A stretch of DNA of 64,000 nt. It comes from CALJFL01 sp036961205 (GTDB lineage: Bacteria > Pseudomonadota > Gammaproteobacteria > Pseudomonadales > Halieaceae). A model generated the notes under the pieces. The model searched no databases. It was given only the letters and a program-made list of their open reading frames with translations, and was not told where the DNA came from. The position numbers and the translations under genes were made by a program. The stretch lies in assembly GCA_036961205.1 (NCBI GenBank), contig JBALVI010000013.1:1-64000 (forward strand). Direction: 5' to 3'. Shown here one piece after another: positions 56,223 through 64,000 of the stretch (position 1 is its first letter; each line of letters opens with the position of its first letter).

Positions 56223-57887
56223 ATGGCCCAGTACGTCTACACCATGAATCGGGTTGGCAAAATCGTGCCGCCCAAGAAGAAAATTCTAGAAGACATTTCC
56301 CTGTCATTTTTCCCGGGTGCCAAAATCGGTGTGCTGGGCCTGAACGGCTCGGGAAAATCAACCTTGCTGCGCATTATGGCCGGGCTGGATACGGACATAC
56401 TTGGCGAGGCCAGGCCTCAGGCCGGTATCAACATAGGTTACTTGCCTCAGGAACCACGGCTCAATGCCGATAAAGATGTGCGCGGCAATGTCGAGGAGGG
56501 CGTACAGGAAGCCATTGACGCGCTAAGCGGGCTGGACAAGGTTTACGCTGATTACGCTGAACCCGACGCCGATTTTGATGCTCTGGCAAAAGAACAGGCG
56601 CGTCTCGAAGATGTCATTCAGGCCACCGATGCGCACAATTTGGACCACAAGCTGGAGGTGGCAGCGGATGCCTTACGCCTACCCCCATGGGATGCCGATG
56701 TCAGCACCTTGTCCGGCGGTGAGATGCGACGAGTGGCCCTGTGCCGCCTGTTGCTGTCCAACCCGGACATGCTGCTACTTGACGAGCCCACCAACCACCT
56801 GGACGCCGAAAGCGTAGGCTGGCTGGAACGCTTTCTTCATGATTTCCCCGGTACTGTTGTCGCCATCACCCACGATCGCTACTTTCTCGATAACGCCGCC
56901 GGCTGGATCCTGGAACTCGACCGCGGTCGCGGAATACCTTACGAAGGCAATTATTCCGACTGGCTGAATGCCAAAGAAGCACGACTGGGGCAGGAAAAAC
57001 GTCAGGAAGCTTCCCACCAAAAGGCGATAAAAGCCGAGCTGGACTGGGTTCGCTCCAACCCCAAGGGCCGCCAGGCAAAGAGCAAGGCACGACTACAGCG
57101 CTTTGAGGAACTGCAGTCCCAGGATTTTCAAAGTCGCAATGAAACCAATGAAATTTATATACCACCGGGGCCCCGACTGGGCGATAACGTGCTCGAGGTC
57201 GATAATCTGAAAAAGACGTTTGGCGATAGACTGCTCTTTGACGACGTCAGCTTTGTGGTGCCGCCGGGAAGTATCGTTGGCATCATCGGCGCCAACGGCA
57301 TGGGCAAGTCCACGCTGTTCAAAATCATTACCGGAGAGGAGACACCCGACGGCGGTACCGTGAAAGTCGGCGAAAGCGTAAAACTCGCTTATGTCGACCA
57401 GTCACGTGATGAGCTGAATGGCGAGAAAACGGTGTGGGAGGAATTATCCGAAGGCCAGGACGTACTCCGCATTGGTAATTACGAGGTGGGTTCACGAAAT
57501 TATGCAGGGCGATTCAACTTCAAGGGCTCGGACCAGCAGAAGTTCGTCAAGGACCTGTCTGGCGGCGAGCGCAATCGACTCCATCTGGCCAAACTTCTCA
57601 AACAGGGAGCCAACGTACTGCTGCTGGACGAGCCAACCAATGACCTCGATGTAGAAACTCTGCGGGCGCTGGAAGAGGCTCTGCTGGCTTTTCCAGGAGC
57701 GGCAATGGTCATATCACACGATCGCTGGTTTCTCGACCGCATCGCCACCCATATCCTCGCCTATGAGGATGACGACAATGTAGTCTTCCATGAGGGCAAC
57801 TTCAGTGAGTACGAAGAAGACCGCAGAAGGCGGGTCGGTGCCGGCGCAGATCAGCCACAGCGGGTTCGCTACAGAAAACTCAAATAG
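56223..57887 (+). CDS. ettA: Energy-dependent translational throttle protein, ABC-F
   Basis: 554 residues with two ABC ATPase domains: Walker A GLNGSGKST and GANGMGKST, signatures LSGGEMRRV and LSGGERNRL, Walker B LLLDEPTNHLD and LLLDEPTNDLD. The MAQYVYTMNRVGK start and IYIPPGPRLG linker identify EttA. It binds the ribosomal E site and gates the first elongation step depending on ATP/ADP. Confidence 0.97.
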   Translation: MAQYVYTMNRVGKIVPPKKKILEDISLSFFPGAKIGVLGLNGSGKSTLLRIMAGLDTDILGEARPQAGINIGYLPQEPRLNADKDVRGNVEEGVQEAIDALSGLDKVYADYAEPDADFDALAKEQARLEDVIQATDAHNLDHKLEVAADALRLPPWDADVSTLSGGEMRRVALCRLLLSNPDMLLLDEPTNHLDAESVGWLERFLHDFPGTVVAITHDRYFLDNAAGWILELDRGRGIPYEGNYSDWLNAKEARLGQEKRQEASHQKAIKAELDWVRSNPKGRQAKSKARLQRFEELQSQDFQSRNETNEIYIPPGPRLGDNVLEVDNLKKTFGDRLLFDDVSFVVPPGSIVGIIGANGMGKSTLFKIITGEETPDGGTVKVGESVKLAYVDQSRDELNGEKTVWEELSEGQDVLRIGNYEVGSRNYAGRFNFKGSDQQKFVKDLSGGERNRLHLAKLLKQGANVLLLDEPTNDLDVETLRALEEALLAFPGAAMVISHDRWFLDRIATHILAYEDDDNVVFHEGNFSEYEEDRRRRVGAGADQPQRVRYRKLK

Positions 57888-57961
57888 GCCTGGCGCAATC
57901 TCGCAATGCCGCGGCGGCAGCGCTATAGTTGACCCATGTTGAACATGTGAAGAGCATCGCC

Positions 57962-58324
57962 ATGAGTGATCATAAACCCGAATTGCGCCGGTTCTCCCGA
58001 GTCCCCCTGGATCTGCCGGTAGAGGTCCAGCAGGGCGGCAGTGTTTGGCATCAGCGCTTACTAGACCTGTCTCTGTCTGGGGCCGCTACCGATCAGCCCG
58101 ACCTCTGGGATGCGCAGTACAATGAACCCTTCACTCTGCTCATTCACATTGACAAGGAGCAGCGCCTGGAACTCTATGCCTACCTGCAACACGTGGAGGC
58201 CGGCCGGCTTGGATTCGCGGTGGAACATGTAGACAAGGCAAATATCAGTCGCTTGCGAGACCTGCTTGCCGCCCATATGGAAGATCCTGCCCTGCTCGAC
58301 GAAGAAATGGGCAGGCTGGAATAA
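57962..58324 (+). CDS. PilZ domain protein
   Basis: 120 residues from ATG 57962. The c-di-GMP-binding motifs are RRFSRVPLD (RxxxR) and DLSLSGA (D/N-x-S-x-x-G). It is probably a small c-di-GMP receptor, and a diguanylate cyclase is encoded at 15963-17162. The upstream in-frame ATG at 57929 is less likely, as PilZ proteins of this kind start shortly before RRxxR. Confidence 0.88.
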   Translation: MSDHKPELRRFSRVPLDLPVEVQQGGSVWHQRLLDLSLSGAATDQPDLWDAQYNEPFTLLIHIDKEQRLELYAYLQHVEAGRLGFAVEHVDKANISRLRDLLAAHMEDPALLDEEMGRLE

Positions 58325-58354
58325 TTTAGCTTAAAGCAGGATTTAGAGCAGGAG

Positions 58355-59416
58355 CTAAAGCAGAAATAGTGCCGCGGCCGCGGCGACCACACCCACCGCC
58401 GCAATTGCCAGTACCAGCCAATTCCAGTTGCCGGTGTTATTTTCCTTGATCTCCGGTTTGGGGTGCTCACCAGAGCGTCGACGCACCTCTTCCATCACAT
58501 CCATTTTCATCATCTGGGTAGTACCCGGGCGTTTCTGCATCTCGGTGCCAATGGGCTGATCCAAATGTGTATCGTCCAGTAATTCGGGCAATCCCTCATA
58601 GTTCCCGGTCGCCGGATCAAAGCTCCAGACTGTACTGGGCCGTTTGCCGGTACTCATCACCGAAACATCTGCACCCACCAAGGCGACTGTAACGTTGTCG
58701 CGACCGCCAGCAGCCAGCGTCGCCTGAATGAGCCCCTCGCATTTTTCTGCCAACGATGAGTTCAGAGAAAGAATCGCAGAGATCTGTAAGTTTTCCAAAA
58801 TATCGTTCAGGCCATCGGTACACAACAGCAGAATCTCTCCAGGGGCCAGTGCTCCCGAATTCCGACCCACTTTAAGATCGCCGTCTTTATGCAGACCGAT
58901 GGCTTGGACAATCACGTTCTTGCGGGGGTGGTTACGAGCTTCCTCCAGCGTGATTCTGCCCATCTCCAGTTGCGCGGCGACGAAAGAATGGTCGCGAGTC
59001 AGTAGGTGTAGCGAACCGTCCCAGAGATAGGTGCGACTGTCGCCGACCCAGGCAATATCAAATTTTGTCCCCTTCATATGGGCAGCAACCACAGTGGATG
59101 CCATACCGTCCCGGCCTACCCCTGCTGCAACACCAGCCATCACCTGCTGATTGGCAAATCGTACCGCCTGCTCCAGATCGCCGCTGCGCAGCATCTCTTC
59201 CTGAATAGCCTCCCCTGTTATACGGCTGGCCACCTCCCCTGCATTGTGTCCGCCTACACCATCAGCAACCACCACTACGGATGTATCGGGCCCAACTAAA
59301 AAGGCGTCTTCATTGTGCTTGCGCTGCGCGACATGGGTGCGACCACAGGCATAGATGCCTGGAGAGAATTCCGCATCGCTGGAGGGGAGATCGGTCTGAG
59401 CGGAAACTTGATCCAT
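58355..59416 (-). CDS. PP2C-family protein phosphatase with C-terminal membrane anchor
   Basis: 353 residues from ATG 59416. Motifs: VVVADGVGGHNAGEVAS, AWVGDSRTYLW, LLLCTDGLNDIL and GRDNVTVALVG, the metal sites of PP2C. A C-terminal helix (WLVLAIAAVGVVAAAAALFLL region) anchors it. It dephosphorylates Ser/Thr, as Stp1-type enzymes do; no partner kinase is in the window. Confidence 0.9.
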   Translation of the reverse strand: MDQVSAQTDLPSSDAEFSPGIYACGRTHVAQRKHNEDAFLVGPDTSVVVVADGVGGHNAGEVASRITGEAIQEEMLRSGDLEQAVRFANQQVMAGVAAGVGRDGMASTVVAAHMKGTKFDIAWVGDSRTYLWDGSLHLLTRDHSFVAAQLEMGRITLEEARNHPRKNVIVQAIGLHKDGDLKVGRNSGALAPGEILLLCTDGLNDILENLQISAILSLNSSLAEKCEGLIQATLAAGGRDNVTVALVGADVSVMSTGKRPSTVWSFDPATGNYEGLPELLDDTHLDQPIGTEMQKRPGTTQMMKMDVMEEVRRRSGEHPKPEIKENNTGNWNWLVLAIAAVGVVAAAAALFLL

Positions 59417-59464
59417 AGGCCTATATATATGACAAGCCGAGAGAAACTTCAATAGTGAAAATGA

Positions 59465-60847
59465 TCATTCGACGGCCGCCAGGGCCTCGGAAAGCTTTGA
59501 GACCGCAATCACCTCCATTCCCTTCACTACGCTCTTGGGGGCATTACCGCGGGGCACGATGGCGCGCTTAAATCCATGCTTGGCAGCCTCAGACAAACGT
59601 TCCTGACCGCTGGGCACGGGTCGAATTTCCCCGGACAAACCGACCTCCCCAAAAATCACCATATCCCGTGGCAACTGTGTGTCCCTGAAGCTGGAGACGA
59701 TTGCCAGCAATAGTGCCAGGTCAGCGCTGGTTTCCAACACTTTCACCCCGCCGACCACATTGGCGAACACATCCTGATCACCCACCTGCAAGCCACCGTG
59801 CCTATGCAATACGGCAAGTAACATGGCCAACCGGTTTTGCTCCAGTCCAACCGCTACTCGCCGCGGATTGCCCAGTTGACTGTCGTCTACCAGCGCCTGA
59901 ATCTCGACCAGAAGAGGCCGGGTCCCCTCCCAAACCACCATGACCGCGCTACCGGATGCCGGGTCGTCACTGCGATCGAGAAATATTGCCGATGGGTTCT
60001 TAACCTCCCGCATGCCCTTGTCGGTCATCGCAAATATGCCCAACTCATTAACCGCGCCAAAGCGATTTTTTTGGCCCCTCAGGGTACGAAAACGTGAATC
60101 ATCGCTTCCCTCCAGCAGAATCGAGCAATCAATCATATGCTCCAGAACCTTGGGGCCGGCCAGCGAACCTTCTTTGGTCACGTGACCCACCAGCAAAAGC
60201 ACCATCCCGGTTTTTTTGGCCAGCCGTGTGAGGTAGGCAGCGCACTCGCGTACCTGAGAGACACTGCCAGGTGCCGATGCAATTTCATCGGTGTGCACGA
60301 CCTGAATAGAATCAACGACTAGCACCTTGGGCTTGTATTCATCCGCAGCAGCGACAATTGCTTCTACATTGGTTTCCGCCATAAGGCGCAATTTATCGGT
60401 CGCCAGGCCCAGGCGCTGCGCGCGCATGGCCACCTGTTGCGGCGATTCCTCTCCGGTAACATAAAGGGCCTCCATGTTGCCCGCGAGATGGCACATGGTT
60501 TGCAGCAAAAGAGTGCTCTTCCCGGCTCCGGGGTTACCGCCGATAAGTATTGATGAACCGGGCACAAACCCTCCGCCCAGCACCCGATCAAATTCCTCAG
60601 CACCACTGCTAAAGCGAGGCAGGTCTTCAAAGTCTATATCCTGAAGTACGCGGGCTTCGGCTAACTTGCCGGCAAAGCCACCGCGTTTTGCACTACCACC
60701 GGCACCAGCGCGACCCGAGCCGCTGGACGGCCCCAGGCGAATTTCCACGACGGTATTCCACGCACCGCAGTCATTGCATTGCCCCTGCCATTTCGCATAA
60801 TCTGAGCCACAATCGTTACAAACGAAGGCCGTTTTTTGTTTTGCCAT
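59465..60847 (-). CDS. radA: DNA repair protein RadA
   Basis: 460 residues from ATG 60847 (MAKQKTAFVCNDCGSDYAKW). An N-terminal C4 zinc finger (CNDCG ... CNDCG), a RecA-like ATPase with GGNPGAGKST, the KNRFG motif, and a C-terminal Lon-like domain. It promotes branch migration of recombination intermediates. Although an in-frame ORF runs to 61225, the extension overlaps the divergent gene and is not family sequence. Confidence 0.96.
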   Translation of the reverse strand: MAKQKTAFVCNDCGSDYAKWQGQCNDCGAWNTVVEIRLGPSSGSGRAGAGGSAKRGGFAGKLAEARVLQDIDFEDLPRFSSGAEEFDRVLGGGFVPGSSILIGGNPGAGKSTLLLQTMCHLAGNMEALYVTGEESPQQVAMRAQRLGLATDKLRLMAETNVEAIVAAADEYKPKVLVVDSIQVVHTDEIASAPGSVSQVRECAAYLTRLAKKTGMVLLLVGHVTKEGSLAGPKVLEHMIDCSILLEGSDDSRFRTLRGQKNRFGAVNELGIFAMTDKGMREVKNPSAIFLDRSDDPASGSAVMVVWEGTRPLLVEIQALVDDSQLGNPRRVAVGLEQNRLAMLLAVLHRHGGLQVGDQDVFANVVGGVKVLETSADLALLLAIVSSFRDTQLPRDMVIFGEVGLSGEIRPVPSGQERLSEAAKHGFKRAIVPRGNAPKSVVKGMEVIAVSKLSEALAAVE

Positions 60848-60906
60848 TCCTGTCCCCGCGGAAAAAACGTATCCTAGCAGACTTCCATTAGATTGCCGGT
60901 ATAAGC

Positions 60907-62037
60907 ATGTCAGATTCCTCCCTCGTCCCCGAACGCCAGCTGGTTTTTTCACCAGGTCTGGCGGCGACGATTGGTCTGGAAGAATCCATCCTACTGCAAC
61001 ACCTGCACGCACAGTTTGACCTACAATCACCGCAACAGCGGGATGGTTTCGCCTGGTTGAGCGTAACGCGGCAGTATCTGCTGCGCTCTCTGCCGTTCTG
61101 GAACGCCATCGACCTGCACCGCATTTCCCGCAGTCTCGTGGACAAGGGGGTGATACTGATCGATTCACCACCTTTGCACACCGAGGATCGACTGCTGTTT
61201 GCCATGAATGAGCCGGTACGATCAAACCGTGAACCCATCAACGTCCCACCTCCGCCTGCCCCAGTGTCCAGGCGCAGTTCCGGAACCTTGCCCGAAAACT
61301 GGTCACCCAGTGAAGATATGCTCCAGCTGTTAGCACTTAACCACAACATACCGCGCCAGTTTGCGGTAGACCAACTGGAAGATTTCATCTTTTACTGGCG
61401 CGAGCGCGGTGAAACCAGTCACGCTTGGGAAAACAAGTTTCGTCAGTTGGTTATCAGTAGCTGGCGGCGCGCGCAACAACACCAGGCCGAATCCTTTGAG
61501 GTCCAAAAAACCCTGCCACTGGACAAGTACTGGCGCCCAAGTGAGGACGCGCTGGAGATCATGTCCCGCGCCGGCGTTGACGACGCCTTCATCAATGAAG
61601 CTATTCCCGAATTCGTCCTATACTGGCGCGAGCGCGGCAGTGCTCCAAAGGAACTGAATTCGAAATTCGTGCAGCACATACGCCTGCAGTGGGCCAAATT
61701 CAGCTCGGGCCTGGAACACAGTACAGAGCCGAAGCGAATTACCGAACAATGGCAGCCCAATGCAGACGTTTTCGACATACTCAATTTGTCGCATATCGAT
61801 CAGGATTTCGCGATTACACTACTGCCGGAATTCATTGTGTATTGGCGCGACACCAATCAGGCCCTCGCTTCCTGGAACAGTAAGTTCATTCAGCATGTAA
61901 AATACCACTGGGCCAAACGGCATCAGATGCAACAAACGGACAACAAAAATGGCGGACAGCAAAAATCTGATTCAAAGGGTCGCACAAGGGATAGAAGCCT
62001 CGCAGAAGACCTCAGCGACACCTCCTGGGCGGAGTGA
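60907..62037 (+). CDS. DnaT-like replication protein with three tandem ssDNA-binding repeats
   Basis: 376 residues. About 15-95 resembles a phage replication-initiator winged helix (GLEESILLQHLHAQF ... SLVDKGVILI). Three DnaT-type ssDNA-binding repeats follow, at about 128-190, 204-267 and 278-338, each with W-PSED/NAD ... EF(I/V)(V/L)YWR ... W-(N/S)KF-QH--- W. Such domains bind single-stranded DNA during helicase loading; three copies instead of one are unusual. The tail is polar. It overlaps the next gene by 89 nt and lies near dnaB. Confidence 0.85.
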   Translation: MSDSSLVPERQLVFSPGLAATIGLEESILLQHLHAQFDLQSPQQRDGFAWLSVTRQYLLRSLPFWNAIDLHRISRSLVDKGVILIDSPPLHTEDRLLFAMNEPVRSNREPINVPPPPAPVSRRSSGTLPENWSPSEDMLQLLALNHNIPRQFAVDQLEDFIFYWRERGETSHAWENKFRQLVISSWRRAQQHQAESFEVQKTLPLDKYWRPSEDALEIMSRAGVDDAFINEAIPEFVLYWRERGSAPKELNSKFVQHIRLQWAKFSSGLEHSTEPKRITEQWQPNADVFDILNLSHIDQDFAITLLPEFIVYWRDTNQALASWNSKFIQHVKYHWAKRHQMQQTDNKNGGQQKSDSKGRTRDRSLAEDLSDTSWAE

Positions 62038-62632
62038 AGGGCAGAGTGAAGCCCAGCGCAAGATCTCTAGCGAGGCTCATGTAGAGGCCATCAATCAGGT
62101 TTTCGCGCTGTTTCGCCTGAACTATCACAATCAGTATTACGCCGCCTATCCTGACGGAGTTCAACTCAATCAAATAAAGAAGCTGTGGCTGGATTCACTA
62201 CACGATTATCCGGTGGAACAAATCCTCAAGGGCGCCAAGCACGCGATTGAGCACAGTGAATACCTGCCTACCCTGAATCGAATGCACGAATGCTGTCAGC
62301 AGGGCTTAGTCGATATGGGCTTACCAGCCCCTCACGATGCCTATATCGAAGCCTGTCGCGCACCAGCTCCCCGCTCAGCACAGGTTTGGAGTCACCCGGC
62401 GGTTTATCTGGCTGGCCGGGACAGCGATTGGTTCTTCCTTACCAGCAATACCGAGCGGACTAGCTGGCCGGTTTATCGAGAGCATTACCAGAAGTACTGC
62501 AGCCGTGTCTTGCGCGGCGAACAGCTGGAGGTTCCGGAGCCTGAGGCTCTCGAAAAGCCTTCCTCTGCTCCGTTGTCGAAGGAAGAGCAGTTGGCAGAGC
62601 TTCGGAAACTTCGGGAGCAGGCTGGGCTCTAG
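61949..62632 (+). CDS. Lambda-P-like helicase loader (replication protein P family)
   Basis: 227 residues. The central segment INQVFALFRLNYHNQYYAAYP ... IKKLWLDSLHDYPVEQILKGAKHAIEHSEYLPTLNRMHECC has the layout of phage lambda P (conserved N-terminal helical domain with PTL/RM motif). A C-terminal FFLTSNTERTSWPVYREHYQKYC region is compatible with DnaB binding. As a chromosomal gene next to dnaB, it could load the replicative helicase in place of DnaC/DciA-type loaders. No phage genes accompany it. The 89-nt overlap with the DnaT-like gene implies tight coupling. Confidence 0.82.
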   Translation: MADSKNLIQRVAQGIEASQKTSATPPGRSEGQSEAQRKISSEAHVEAINQVFALFRLNYHNQYYAAYPDGVQLNQIKKLWLDSLHDYPVEQILKGAKHAIEHSEYLPTLNRMHECCQQGLVDMGLPAPHDAYIEACRAPAPRSAQVWSHPAVYLAGRDSDWFFLTSNTERTSWPVYREHYQKYCSRVLRGEQLEVPEPEALEKPSSAPLSKEEQLAELRKLREQAGL

Positions 62633-62703
62633 CTAACGCTGACCTCAGATTCATCCAACAGCGCATAGAACTCCCTCACTAGGGTTTAACGATGTTCGTG
62701 CTA

Positions 62704-63143
62704 GATCCGGCTTTGCTGGTGGTTGGGTCCTTTCCTGCACGGCCGCAAGCTTTCCCCCTATTTCGGCCGCTGTGCAACTCGACAAAAAATGCTTTGCATT
62801 TTTCTGGACTCGGACAGTGCTCGCGGAATTCCCCGAAATAGGGGAAAAGCTTAAACGCGACCTGATTGTGCTGGACATAAACCAGGTACCAGCAAAGCCT
62901 TAGCTTCTGCGCTAGACCCACACCCCTTAAGCTTCTGCCCAGACGAGCACAGCGAGGCCGGGTTCCCTCTGGCGGGGACAATCAGCTCGCGCTTAAGCTC
63001 GCACCCAGCGGAGGGGATTTCCGCGAGGACTGTCCGAGTCCAGATTTTTGCACAGCAAAAATTGTCGAGTTCCGCAGCGGCCGGAGCTGGGTTCGAGCTT
63101 GCGAGCGTCCCCGCCATAGGGCACACGGCCTCGTTGTGCGGAT
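62704..63143. repeat. Large imperfect inverted repeat between the loader module and dnaB
   Basis: Two arms (about 62704-62870 and 62978-63143) are reverse complements about a single centre at 62923.5. Matching pairs such as 62764-62829 with 63018-63083, and 62847-62869 with 62978-62999, keep this centre without net gaps. The loop is about 110 nt. Each arm also contains small hairpins (AAAAATGC-TTT-GCATTTTT and its partner; CCCC-GAAATA-GGGG). No gene is supported here; short frames on the minus strand are repeats read through. Confidence 0.85.
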
Positions 63144-63299
63144 TCAGTGCTCAGAACCGGAATTAGGCTCAATTACCTAATACCGAATAGGGAGTTACAA
63201 ATGGAAGTGTGACGATGAACTAGTTTCGAATTACAGTGGCGCGAGGTTCAATTATTTCAGGTAAGACAGGGCTTTGGGGGGAATGCAAAGTGCTTAAAA

Positions 63300-64000
63300 T
63301 CAATGTTCGTCGTAATTGCCCCGGGCAAGATTTTCAAACCGGGTAAACTCCCCTTGAAACGCCAGCCTAGTCGTACCAATAGGACCATTCCGCTGCTTGC
63401 CGATAATAATCTCAGCAGTACCTTTGTCCGGTGAGTCCTCGTTGTAGACCTCGTCCCGGTAGATGAACATAATTACGTCGGCGTCCTGCTCGATCGCACC
63501 GGATTCTCGCAAGTCAGAATTGATTGGGCGTTTATTGGGCCGCTGCTCCAGGGAACGGTTGAGCTGTGACAACGCAACCACCGGGCAGGTGAATTCCTTG
63601 GCAATCGCTTTCAGGTTCCGGGAAATCTCCGAAATCTCGGCCGTCCTACCTTCAGACGAGCCGGAGATCTGCATCAGCTGCATATAGTCGACCATGATCA
63701 TGCCCAGCTCGCCGCCATTTTCGCGGGCGATCCGGCGAGCTCGGCTGCGTAATTCAGTGGGGCTTAGCGCCGCTGTATCATCAATATACAGGCGCGCGTC
63801 CTTGAGTTTGCTGACCGCGGCGCTGAGCTTGGGCCAATCCTCCTGCTCCAGCTTGCCGTTGCGTATTCGAGTTTGGTTGATTCTGCCGATGGACGACAAC
63901 ATACGAATTACCAACTGTTCCGCAGGCATTTCCATACTGAACACCAGAATAGGCTTCTTCTGCGCCAAAACTGCATTCTCAACCAGATTCATAGCGAAGC
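63300..64000 (-). CDS. dnaB: Replicative DNA helicase DnaB, C-terminal half (runs off the window)
   Basis: The last 230 residues or so of DnaB: AEQLVIRMLSSIGRIN, Walker B MIMVDYMQLM, CPVVALSQLNRSLEQR, the arginine-finger region KRPINSDLRESGAIEQDADV and the end RFENLARGNYDEH. The Walker A lysine segment ends at the right edge (the window starts at FAMNLVENA). It is the hexameric helicase of the replisome, presumably the target of the loader encoded at 61949. Confidence 0.97.
   Translation of the reverse strand, partial: FAMNLVENAVLAQKKPILVFSMEMPAEQLVIRMLSSIGRINQTRIRNGKLEQEDWPKLSAAVSKLKDARLYIDDTAALSPTELRSRARRIARENGGELGMIMVDYMQLMQISGSSEGRTAEISEISRNLKAIAKEFTCPVVALSQLNRSLEQRPNKRPINSDLRESGAIEQDADVIMFIYRDEVYNEDSPDKGTAEIIIGKQRNGPIGTTRLAFQGEFTRFENLARGNYDEH

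Noticed and set aside
60848..61225. N-terminal extension of radA to an upstream ATG
   Set aside because: The added 126 residues overlap the divergent DnaT-like gene; RadA proteins begin at MAKQKTAF just before the zinc finger.
60907..62632. Prophage remnant carrying the DnaT-like and P-like genes
   Set aside because: No integrase, repressor, packaging or structural gene nearby and the flanks are housekeeping genes; a domesticated module fits better.
62651..62981. Minus-strand open frames in the palindrome
   Set aside because: They read through inverted-repeat sequence, shift between frames and match no family.

Overview
The window is chromosomal DNA from a gammaproteobacterium. The order birA - coaX - ... 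- tRNA-Thr/Tyr/Gly/Thr - tuf, the block nrdR-ribD-ribE-ribBA-ribH-nusB-thiL-pgpA, the pair yrfG-hslR, and glyA next to nrdR are all gammaproteobacterial. The split RibB with a degenerate GTP cyclohydrolase-like half, and the chromosomal DnaT-like plus lambda-P-like gene pair beside dnaB, point to a marine Cellvibrionales/Halieaceae-type organism. That placement is inference; no rRNA gene is present.

Layout. (1) 1-8.1 kb, minus strand: birA and coaX lie upstream of the tRNA-tuf operon, as in many relatives. Here the interval has been filled by an arsenate-reductase-like gene, a DUF3604 (PHP-like) exported protein, an IPTL-CTERM surface protein and two near-identical remnants of a REP-associated tyrosine transposase (RAYT). 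(2) 8.3-20.1 kb: housekeeping and stress genes: a Kef-type antiporter, a sterol-desaturase-family membrane protein, an Ada/AlkA fusion with ogt, YdcH-like, cysQ, yrfG-hslR, a diguanylate cyclase, a pseudo-SGNH protein and dxs. (3) 20.1-44.2 kb: a surface-polysaccharide island read on the minus strand. Its left part (20.7-36.2 kb) is one tightly packed operon: SDR, aminotransferase, phosphoesterase, ATP-grasp, SDR, methyltransferase, deacetylase-like, two N-formyltransferase-like proteins, Wzx-type flippase and glycosyltransferases. Its right part (39.8-44.2 kb) is the wbpB-wbpD-wbpE-wbpI set for UDP-2,3-diacetamido-mannuronate, without wbpA. (4) 44.4-54.8 kb: xseB-ispA, a retropepsin-like protease, pgpA, thiL, nusB, the riboflavin genes, nrdR and a second-type EF-G. 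(5) 54.8-64 kb: glyA, ettA, a PilZ protein, a PP2C phosphatase, radA, a replication-loader module (DnaT-like with three repeats, lambda-P-like), a 400-bp imperfect palindrome, and the end of dnaB.

The most telling structure is in the island. The segment wbpB-xseB-ispA-retropepsin occurs twice: intact at 43.3-46.3 kb and decayed at 36.3-38.3 kb. The two ispA genes are mosaics: unrelated-looking 5' parts, an almost identical block, a diverged block, then near-identical 3' ends. Next to the decayed copy lies a glycosyltransferase pseudogene, and the other end of the island holds a glycosyltransferase fragment and an IS3 remnant. This reads as repeated replacement of surface-polysaccharide genes by recombination in flanking housekeeping genes.

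No CRISPR array, rRNA, prophage structural gene or intact transposase was seen.
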